From positions 43,069 to 107,068 of the forward strand of contig CAUYLG010039309.1 in assembly GCA_963573385.1 (NCBI GenBank): a stretch of DNA of 64,000 nucleotides, read 5' to 3'. Of this stretch, positions 56,378 through 64,000 are shown one piece after another. Position 1 is the first letter of the stretch. Each line of letters begins with the position of its first letter. Under the pieces are notes generated by a model that ran no database searches, had not been told where the DNA came from, and was given only the letters and a program-made list of their open reading frames with translations. Position numbers and translations under genes: made by a program. This DNA comes from Cacajao melanocephalus (Eukaryota > Chordata > Mammalia > Primates > Pitheciidae).

Positions 56378-57539
56378 TCAAATGGATCCACCTTCTCAAA
56401 TAAGAAATTTTAAGGATAAGAAAAGGAGGAAGAGGAAACCTGTAATTAAAAGACACTTACTTAGTAGATATACACATATTTTGATAATGGAGGAAAAGCT
56501 GTAGGGTTTGAAGATGCACATCTGGATCAAAAAATTGTAAAATAAACACAAGAAATAAAAAATTGAGGTAGTGATTGTTACTTAAGAGAAAGGAATAGAT
56601 TTAGAACCAGGGAGTAAAGTAGGTTTTCTAATAAGTTCCTCAAGAAAAGATGATGGGAATAAATTTCTCTGAGTCCTTGCATGTTACTAGCAGTTTACTC
56701 CTTCCCACCTGAAAGTCAGTTGAGCTGGATATAAAATGTGTGGTTCATATTTTTCTCATTATTTCTTAATACCTGTAACATCTGAAATATGCTATTCCAT
56801 TTTCTTCTGGCATACAATGTTTTGATATAATTTTGTTTCCCTTACGAGTCTCCTTTTTCTTGGCTATGGAGGTTTTATATATCATTCTTTTTCTTCAAAG
56901 TTACATTATTTGGTTATATTATATTTTGATGTTGGTCATTCTGGGTAACATAGTGTCCTGAGTCAGACCAACTGCTTAAAGCAGGAAATGGATTGAGGGT
57001 CCCTGTCAACCACTGCCTGTGGATGCAGTTTATAGGAAGATCTCTGCCAATAAAGCAGAGGAAAAAGAGCCTCTGAACAGATCCTGAAACAAGTTGCTTT
57101 CTACTTATTTTTTCCCCACAGAGTCACATATAAAATATACATGTGAACAGTAATGACAGAGGGTCTTTTGAGTTTGCAGACATTACCACAAAATCACTAG
57201 ACCTGGAAAAGTAAGCTGAGAGAAAGGGAGAAGAGAGAGAGAGAGAATGAATGAATGAATGAGAGAACCTCAAATTCATGAAGAATATGAAGATTGCTGT
57301 CAAGCCACCAAAAACATTTTTCTTCTCGTATACAACGTCAGAAAGCACATCCAAGATTCTTTTGATGTTAGATAAAACATATGACTCTATCTTTCCCTGT
57401 AGAATGTGAACAGACATGCAATATGCTATTTCCCATTTTGGCCTACTAAATAAATCTTATGAATTATCCTCTATACCTCTATACTTTTTTCCCTGATTTG
57501 GATAGCTAATACCCAGGACAATTCTGGAAGCCATATACT
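56374..57539. other. Unassigned, with L1M-like and GA-rich parts
   Basis: 56700-56950 has the T-rich style of old antisense L1 ('tattccattttcttctggca'), but I would not call it firmly. 57220-57265 is a GA-rich run ending in four ATGA-type units. The minus frame 57124-57417 is featureless apart from that. Confidence 0.4.
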
Positions 57540-58120
57540 GAAAATATGACAGGCATAATTCAATGATGCCCCACGTGATTTTCTGCCCTTGTGTAGACCC
57601 AGTTATTCAATCAAATGTCAGTATAGGTGCTGCTGTGAAGAGCTTTTGCAAATGTAATTACGGCCCTACATCACTTGATCTTAAAACAGAAAGATTACAT
57701 TTGGTCAGTCTGACTTGATCAGATGAGACCTTAAAAAGAACTCGGTTCTTCATAGAGATTTGAAATCTGAGAGAAATCTGACCTGAGAGATGTTATCAGT
57801 TGCTGGCTTCAAAGATGGAGGGAGCAAGAAATGAAGGTAGCCTTTATGAGCTGACAGCCAACTAAATACTGGAATCTCAGTTTCTCAGCATGGAAGGAAA
57901 TTCTGCCATCTCCCTGAATGAGCTTGGAAGTAAAATCCCTAGAGCCTACAGAAAGAAACACAGTCAGGACAACACCTTGATTTTCTCTGGAAAACAAAGA
58001 AAATTTAGTCATGTTATATCTCTACTTCTGACCTCCAGATTTCTGAGTTAAAAAAAAATGCATGTTATTTAAAGAAACTAAGTGTGTTCTAGTTTGTTAT
58101 GCAGCAATAGAAAACAAATA
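57540..58120 (+). mobile_element. MLT1-type LTR (ERVL-MaLR)
   Basis: Sense LTR: 'aaatgtcagtataggtgctg', 'ctgctgtgaagagcttttgc', 'cttgatcagatgagacctta', 'tgaatgagcttggaagtaaa' and 'acaccttgattttctctgg', ending 'tgttatgcagcaatag'. It is near full length with no partner, so a likely solo LTR. Confidence 0.78.
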
Positions 58121-58937
58121 CAGAAGATGGCAGGACCACTGTCACTCTGGTTGTGAATAATCCCATGGAGGAGACCCATCCTGAGATGAACATCCTTGCT
58201 TGACTACTATGCAAGTCTGAAACAAACAAATTGCTAAACTACTGAAATATGGAGTCTATTTATTTTACCAGCCTACTTTACCCTAACGAATACACTGCAT
58301 GATATAGATTATGTCATTTATTTAAAGTCTACGAATGAGCAAAACAGTAGTATCCATTTTGAACAAACTAATACACATGTGAACATGGGCCAGAAAGAGA
58401 TATCTTCTCCTCTTTTGAACAGGTCTTAGAGAGAGACACCACTTACCTGGATGACATCCTGGAGCCAAATCTAGGGGAGAGTATTTAGATATAATCTAAT
58501 GGGAATGAGAGTTATGTAACAAGTTAGTTTGAAAGGAAGGGTGATATAAAGTATACAAAAGGGGCTATGGTATGGTTTTAATTGTTAATAATACCTGCAG
58601 TAAAAATGGCAAAATGTTAAAATTCATTAAAGCATGGAACTTTTTGATATATATGAAATTGTTTATAATAAAGCGTGATTATAAACTATGTGATAATTTA
58701 TCCCTTATCACACATTGACACATGTATGGAAATTTAACTTATGACAAGGGTGGTACTATTAACATCCATATAACAATGAACACATGGCCGCTATTAGCAG
58801 TGGGGTATAATTTGTGCCAGTAGCATTATTACTCTGAGTAAAATTTTTCGTGTTACTTTTCACTTTCTCATTACCCATCATCATACAGTAATGAAGTGGC
58901 CCTTAGGAGAGGAAATTTGACTTCTGAAGGTGAACTT
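58121..58937. other. Unassigned
   Basis: No gene or repeat recognised. Confidence 0.35.
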
Positions 58938-59075
58938 TAACCAGGCACAATGGCATATGCATGCAGTCCCAGTTATTCGGGAGGCTAAAGCAGGAGGATC
59001 CCTTGAGCCCAAGAGTTTGAGGTTGCAGGGAGCTATAATCGAGCCACTGCACTTCAGCCCGGGTGACAGCGAAAA
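58938..59075 (+). mobile_element. Alu monomer or old Alu right arm
   Basis: 'aaccaggcacaatggcatat', 'agtcccagttattcgggagg' and 'ccactgcacttcagcccggg' follow Alu right-arm (FRAM/AluJ) order over about 135 bp with no second arm. Confidence 0.85.
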
Positions 59076-59402
59076 CTGAAGGTAAGCCATGTCAAAAAAG
59101 GACCTCTTGGCCTTGCTCTGTGCAAGAAATGCATGAGGGGAGAAGAAAAAACATACACATAATATCTTTAAGGGTAAACTCTGTTCGGTTTACACAGGCC
59201 TTCAAAGAGTCCTTAAGTTTCTTCAGGGAAATTCAGGACAGGAAACTCTTAAAGCTTACCTTTTCCTAAGCTAGCAATCAATAAGCCAGAAAGCGACATA
59301 TTTTGATCCATATTATGTGGTTACATTTATATCCTTATTTATTTTTGTCCTTCTAAATCTTTAGTAAGTTTTTAAAGTCTTGTTTAAAAGTCTTGTTTCT
59401 TG
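59076..59402. other. Unassigned
   Basis: Nothing recognised. Frame 59063-59269 starts in the Alu arm and is featureless. Confidence 0.35.
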
Positions 59403-59461
59403 GCTGGGCACAGTGGCTCATGCCTGTAATCTCAGCACTTTGGAAGGCTGAGGAAGAAAGA
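59403..59461 (+). mobile_element. Alu 5' fragment (sense)
   Basis: 'ggctgggcacagtggctcat' and 'gcctgtaatctcagcacttt' show the first 58 bases of an Alu, which then stops and is followed by antisense Alu sequence. Confidence 0.9.
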
Positions 59462-59856
59462 TTATGTTTCTTCCTCAAACACGTCAAACTCCTAGGCTCA
59501 AGTGATTCTTCTCCCCTCCTCTTCATCCTCCTCCTCCTCCTTCTTCCTTTTTGAGACAGGGTCTCTCATTCCCATCGCATAGCTGGAGTGCAATGGCATA
59601 ATCATGGCTATCTGATGTCCTTGCTTCCTGGGCTCAGGTGATTCTCCAGTCTCAGGCTCCCAAATAGCCGGGACCAGAGGGGTGTGCCACCATGCCTGAC
59701 TAATTTTTGTACTTTTTTGTAGAAATGGAGTTTCACCATGTTGCCCAGGCTGGTCTTGAACTCCCGGGCTCAAGAGATCTGCCCATCTTGACCACGCAAA
59801 GTCCTGGGAGTGAGCCACTGCACCTGGCTGCTGCTGCTTTTTTTTTTTTTTTTTTA
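59462..59856 (-). mobile_element. Antisense Alu with inserted triplet repeat
   Basis: Antisense Alu pieces: 59484-59515 ('aactcctaggctcaagtga') then, after a (CTC)n stretch at about 59514-59548, a longer antisense Alu from 'ttgagacagggtctc' to 'gagccactgcacctggc' (59830). It ends in (TGC)n and an 18-base T-run (59840-59857). Frames 59498-59818 and 59707-59988 are Alu artefacts. Confidence 0.9.
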
Positions 59857-59857
59857 A

Positions 59858-60010
59858 ATAAGGACGTCATTCCCATCATAGGGGCTCCACCCTCAAGATG
59901 TCATCTAAATCCAGTTACCTCCCAAAGGCCCCACTTCCAAATACCATCGTTGGTATTAGGAATTAGGATTTCAACATGTAAGTTTTAGGGGAATATAAAC
60001 ATTTAGTTAA
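59858..60010 (-). mobile_element. MLT1-type LTR fragment
   Basis: Antisense pattern 'gttacctcccaaaggcccca', 'cttccaaataccatcgttgg' and 'aggatttcaacatgtaagtt' marks the 5' part of an old MaLR LTR. Only about 150 bp remain. Confidence 0.65.
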
Positions 60011-60244
60011 TTGCTGGCAACATTGCAGAGCAGCTGAATTAATGCCAGCAATAGCTGTATTCTGAAATTTTTGTTATATGAGAAAAATAAACCAATAGTT
60101 GTTTAACCCACACTTACTGATTGTTATTTTCAGCCAATCTTATTCCAACTGTTAACAATCATCATTATCAAAATCTTTAGCATTATTACCATGCTAGCCA
60201 TTATTATACAGTGTGCTGAGCAGTATATACATTCTTTAGATATA
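60011..60244. other. Unassigned
   Basis: Nothing recognised. Confidence 0.3.
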
Positions 60245-60418
60245 ACTTTTTTTTTGCTAGGGCAATACCAATAAGATTTTTTCCTAGGTTTTCTTCTAGA
60301 AATTTTATAATTTCAGGTCTTAGAGTTAAGTTTTTAATTCATTTTGAGGTAATTTTTGTACATGGTGAGAGTTGGGATTCAGTTTCATTCTTCTACATGT
60401 TACTATCCTGTTTTCCCA
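60245..60418 (-). mobile_element. L1 ORF2 piece, inverted half of a 5'-inverted L1
   Basis: Antisense L1: 'ttttttcctaggttttcttc' and 'gtacatggtgagagttggga'. Directly followed by sense L1 from further 3' in the element. Confidence 0.85.
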
Positions 60419-60997
60419 GAGACACTGGCAATGCTTATAAACTACTGGTGGAAATATAAATTCGTACTACCTCTGTGGAAAACACCATGGAGATTTCCCA
60501 ACTAAAAGTATATCTACAATTTGATCCAGCAATTCCACTAGTGGATGTCTACCCAAAGGATATCTATAAAGAAGTCATCATATAAAACAGATGTCTGCAC
60601 ACATAGGTTTATCACAGCACAATTCATGATTGCAAAGACATGAAATCATACTACATGCTCATCAACTGATGTGTGGATAAAGAAAATGTGGTGTGTATAT
60701 ATGTATACATATGCATATGTACACAAACACACACAGACACACCATGGAATACTACTCAGCCATAAAAAAGAATGAAATAATGTCTTTTGCAGCAACTTGG
60801 AACTAGAGGTGATTGTCCTAAAATGAAGTAACTCAGGGATGGAAAGCTAAAAGAGCGGAAGTAGAAGGTGAGGGGTAAAAATAATCACCTACAGGGTATA
60901 ACATACACTATTTGGGTGAAAGCTCAGACTTCACTATGCAATTCATGTAACCAAAAACCTCTTGGCCACTATATTCAAATAAAAAAATTTAAAAATT
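60419..60997 (+). mobile_element. L1 3' end, sense half of a 5'-inverted L1 (L1MA/MB-like)
   Basis: Sense L1: 'ccaacaattccac'-like 'tccagcaattccactagtgg', 'aatactactcagccataaaa' and 'ataatgtcttttgcagcaac', then a 3' UTR of the older L1M type with an A-rich tail. A TATG/CA microsatellite at about 60693-60742 sits inside it. Confidence 0.88.
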
Positions 60998-61007
60998 ATA
61001 TAATTTT

Positions 61008-61314
61008 CTATCCAGGTGCAGTGACTCATGCCTGTAATCCCAGCACTTTGGGAAGCCAAGGCAAAGTGGATCGAATAAGGCCAGGAGTTTTGAGACCAGC
61101 ATGGCAAACATGATGAAACACCGTATCTACTAAAAACACAAAAATACTAAAAATACAAAAATTAGCTGGGTGTGGTGGTGTGTGCCTGTAGTTCCAGCTA
61201 CTTAGGAGGCTGAGGGAGGAGAATCACTTGAACCTGAGAGGTGGAGGTTGCAGTGAGCTGAGCTAGTGCCACTTTACTCCAGCCTGGGCAACAAAGTGAG
61301 ATTCTGTCTCAAAA

Positions 61315-61359
<45 letters not shown>

Positions 61360-61377
61360 AAAAAATTAAAAGAAAAG
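61008..61377 (+). mobile_element. Alu with (AAAT)n tail and target duplication
   Basis: A dimeric Alu inserted into the A/T-rich tail of the preceding L1. The direct repeats 'atataatttt' at 60998-61007 and 61378-61387 are its target duplication. The tail has become about 12 AAAT units (61311-61357). The middle linker carries a small duplication of 'aaaaatac' words (61127-61161). Confidence 0.93.
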
Positions 61378-61399
61378 ATATAATTTTAAAAAATCAACC

Positions 61400-61555
61400 T
61401 TTGCACTAGTTCTGTGAAATGCATATGGTTTTCTCTATGATAGAAGAAAATAAGAAGGAATTTAAATAGTTTAGCTCAGGTTGCATTCTCTGCAGGCCAA
61501 ATCACTCAAATTCCCTTGTTCTTAACCTCTGTTATAAACCACTGCCTACATGGAG
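61400..61555 (-). mobile_element. Probable MIR SINE
   Basis: Weak antisense MIR order: 'tagaagaaaataagaagga', 'ccaaatcactcaaattccc' and the end 'aacctctgttataaaccact'. Confidence 0.5.
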
Positions 61556-62184
61556 CATATAGTTAACCAAATTTGGTAGATGATTTAAATTTTCTTGCAT
61601 CATTCTAATCAGAGTCTTTTTATCTTATAATCTGACATGACTTACTACTTTCTCTAACATTCTTTATTCAATTTCCACATCAACACTTAATGCTATGAGT
61701 AAGTTTCCATACTGAAGACTGAGACAGGCCATTCCAGTCATCAAAGAGATCATAAGTTAATAATGAGAGAATCAGACAAAAAAAAATCACTTCTTATAAT
61801 GCAACTTGTAACTAGTACAATGGTATTAACAGAAAATAAATTCTACAATTTTGGATAGGTATTCATCCACAAGTCATTTTTTCCTACTAGGGTTTAGCTT
61901 GGTGAGATTAGAGTCTGCATTTTTCTGATTTTGGCATTTTTAGTAACTGCACATTATATGCATGAGAAATTTTCTAAAAATTTGAATTAATTTATCCCTC
62001 CATAGCAGCATATTTTACACACACACACACTCACTCACATACACACATTCAGCTTTATACATAAAGAGGATATTTGCTTTATATTGCTTTGTTTTTTGAT
62101 AAACATTTTATTGAAAGGCAAAAATACAGAGATTAATTTGCAGCTTAAAAAGAGAAATAAATAATAAAATAGCAGTGAAAGCTC
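61556..62184. other. Unassigned, with a (CA)n stretch
   Basis: A CA-rich stretch at 62017-62047 is interrupted by 'tcactcacat'. Nothing else recognised. Confidence 0.4.
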
Positions 62185-62345
62185 ACATTATCATGTATTG
62201 AGCACCTAATATTTGTCATACTACATTCATTACATGTATATTTAAAATAATTACAACAATCCAGAAATGTAGAATTATTGCTATTTTAATGACAAAAATA
62301 TCTAAAGCCAGAGTAAGTAATCCTTGTAAGTCAAGGGTCAGGCTA
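62185..62345 (-). mobile_element. MIR/L2-like SINE fragment
   Basis: 'catgtattgagcacctaata' followed by 'acaacaatccagaaatgtag' and 'aagccagagtaagtaatcc' fits antisense MIR, with poor conservation in the middle. Confidence 0.6.
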
Positions 62346-62619
62346 TTTCGTGAAATAAAATTGTTCAGTTGTTGATGATTGGTTTCACTCTACAATGGTA
62401 GAACTGAGTGCTTGTGACAAAGCCCATATAGTCCATAAAGCCTAAAATATGTATTATCTGGCTCTTTCTAGAAAAGAAACACTTCTAAGCCCTGAAATTG
62501 CTTCCATTTATTCAGTAGCAAGTAATAACAGCAAAGTGTAATCAGTTCTGCCTGTCTCTAAACACCATTTAGATAGGCTTTGGAAATACCAACCTCAGAT
62601 TCTCAGTCTCAGTTTGACT
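62346..62619. other. Unassigned
   Basis: Nothing recognised. Confidence 0.3.
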
Positions 62620-62795
62620 AGGTGTTAGCTGTGAAACCATGGGAAATTTCTCAACCCTCTCTTTCATTTAGCGTCCTCATCTGTAAAATGGAGATAATAG
62701 TAGTATACATCTGATGGTGTTATTATAAAAATTGCATGTGGTGATTTACATAAAACCCTTGTCACAGGACCTGTTATCTTTTAATTGGTTAAGAT
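62620..62795 (+). mobile_element. MIR SINE
   Basis: Sense MIR: 'ttagctgtgaaaccatggga', 'gcgtcctcatctgtaaaatg', 'gagataatagtagtatacat' and 'cccttgtcacaggacctgt'. Most of the core is present. Confidence 0.85.
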
Positions 62796-63019
62796 GTATA
62801 AGAATTTACTACCTCTGCTGTTGCTACCATTACTCCTACCTTCATGATAACTATTATTTTTACTATTACAATTACTACTCTAAAACAAGGCATTCCTATA
62901 ATCTCATGGTTATTTTTATTGCAAATTACTAATAAAGCCTTATTTCTTATTTCCTACTTTTGTGCTTTTTCTATTTCTTTCCACCATTTTAAAAATGGTT
63001 GTGGCATTACCATGATATT
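62796..63019. other. Unassigned AT-rich sequence
   Basis: Nothing recognised. Frames 62732-63059 are AT-rich chance frames. Confidence 0.3.
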
Positions 63020-63115
63020 ATTCTTTTTTTTTTTTTTACTTTTTAAGTTTTATTTTTAATTGACATATAATAATTATACTTATTTATGGGGCACATAGTG
63101 ATATTTCTTTTGTAT
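63020..63115 (-). mobile_element. L1M 3' end remnant
   Basis: A T-run (63024-63039) and then 'taattgacatataataatta' and 'tttatggggcacatagtgat' mark the antisense 3' end of an older L1. A (TA)n run (63111-63131) separates it from the next L1. Confidence 0.7.
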
Positions 63116-63131
63116 ATATATATATATATAT

Positions 63132-63748
63132 GCTTTTTTATTGCATTTTAGGTTTTGGGATACATGTGAAGAACATGCAAGATTGTTGCATAGGTACATA
63201 CACGGCAATGTGGTTTGCTGCCTTCCTCTCCATCACCTATATCTGGCATTTCTCCTCATGTTATCCCTCCCCAACTCCCCACCCTACACTGTCCCTCCCC
63301 TAGTTCCCCCCAACAGACCCAAGTGTGTGATGCTCCCCTCCCTGTGTCCATGTGTTCTCATTGTTCAACACCCATCTATGAGTGAGAACATGTGGTGTTT
63401 GATTTTCTGTTCTTGTGTCAGTTTACTGAGAACGATGGTTTCCAGGTTCATCCATGTCCCTACAAAGGACACAAACTCATCATTTTTTATGGCTGTATAG
63501 TATTCCATGGTGTATATGTGCCACATTTTCCCTGTCCAGTCTATCATCGATGGGTATTTGGGTTGGTTCCAAGTCTCTGCTATTGTAAACAGTGCTGCAA
63601 TGAACATTAGTGTGCATGTGTTCTTATAATAGAACGATTTATAATCCTTTGGATATATACCCAGTAATGGGATTGCTGGGTCAAATGGAATTTCTATTTC
63701 TAGGTCCTTGAGGAATCACCACACTGTCTTCCACAATGGTTTAACTAA
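63132..63748 (-). mobile_element. L1PA-type 3' part
   Basis: Antisense L1: 'ggttttgggatacatgtgaa', 'tagttccccccaacagaccc', 'agtgagaacatgtggtgttt' and 'ttctatttctaggtccttg'. It is well preserved compared with the other L1s, so among the younger insertions. The 80-codon minus frame 63365-63607 is a piece of the ORF2 C-terminus. The plus-strand frames here are shadows. Confidence 0.92.
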
Positions 63749-64000
63749 AGCCCCGGCAGAGACTCAACAAGAAAAGAAAACTTCAGGCCAATATCCATGA
63801 TGAATATAGATGCAAAAATCTTCAATAAAATACTGGCAAACCGATTGCAACAGCACATCAAAAAAGCTTATCCATCATCATCAAGCAGGCTTCATCCCGG
63901 GGATGCAAAGCTGGTTCAACATTCGGAAGTTTATAAACGTAATTCACCACACAAGCAGAACCAAAGACAAAAACCACATGATTATCTCAATAGATGCAGA
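63749..64000 (+). mobile_element. L1 ORF2 reverse transcriptase segment, cut by window edge
   Basis: Sense L1 ORF2: 'cttcaggccaatatccatga', 'aatactggcaaaccgattgc' and 'gacaaaaaccacatgattat'. It joins head to head with the antisense 3' part at about 63748 and continues beyond the window. Confidence 0.92.

Overview
This window looks like gene-poor primate, most likely human, nuclear DNA. It is AT-rich and contains Alu dimers, primate-type LINE-1 3' ends, THE1/MST LTRs, and older mammalian L2, MIR, MLT1, MER5, MER20 and Tigger copies. Repeat names come from remembered family consensus features, not from a database search. I see no intact protein-coding gene, exon chain, tRNA, rRNA or CRISPR array. 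Every long open frame falls in a decayed transposable element, a simple repeat or unassigned sequence with no recognisable protein.

Layout. 1-2713: rearranged L1 and L2 fragments with a 200-bp direct duplication. 2714-11760: mostly unassigned, broken by MER20 (3211), a (CT)n run, a hairpin-forming microsatellite block (6176-6373) and an antisense MLT1 LTR (6449). 11760-13482: sense L1 pieces in scrambled order. 14345-18930: ancient antisense L1, a solo THE1/MST LTR with target duplication, and a THE1/MST LTR with internal sequence. 19966-26410: a candidate class III-like provirus on the minus strand with two related LTR-like ends and a decayed pol, later hit by an inverted L1 and another LTR. 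27050-33680: MIR, Alu, antisense L2 and a long antisense L1M. 33680-34613: pyrimidine tract, (TG)n and AT-rich repeats. 35485-39170: antisense L2 split by an Alu, plus MIRs. 39171-41913: repeat-poor. 41914-46495: MER5 copies, a MIR that runs into an (ACTAC)n array, an ERV LTR with promoter signals, and an L2 split by a MaLR LTR. 47022-58120: scattered L1, MIR, MLT1/MST nest, L2, Tigger and an unidentified duplicated 210-bp unit. 58938-64000: Alus in both orientations and two more 5'-inverted L1 insertions.

Nothing here works together as a gene system. The value of the window is as a record of nested insertions, which allows relative dating (for example Alu in L2, MST in MLT1, MaLR LTR in L2, L1 and LTR in provirus), and in a few unusual structures: the 6.2-kb hairpin block, the MIR-seeded pentanucleotide array, the 320-bp mirror-prone pyrimidine tract, four L1 5' inversions and the candidate provirus. 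I found no evidence of an undescribed functional system.
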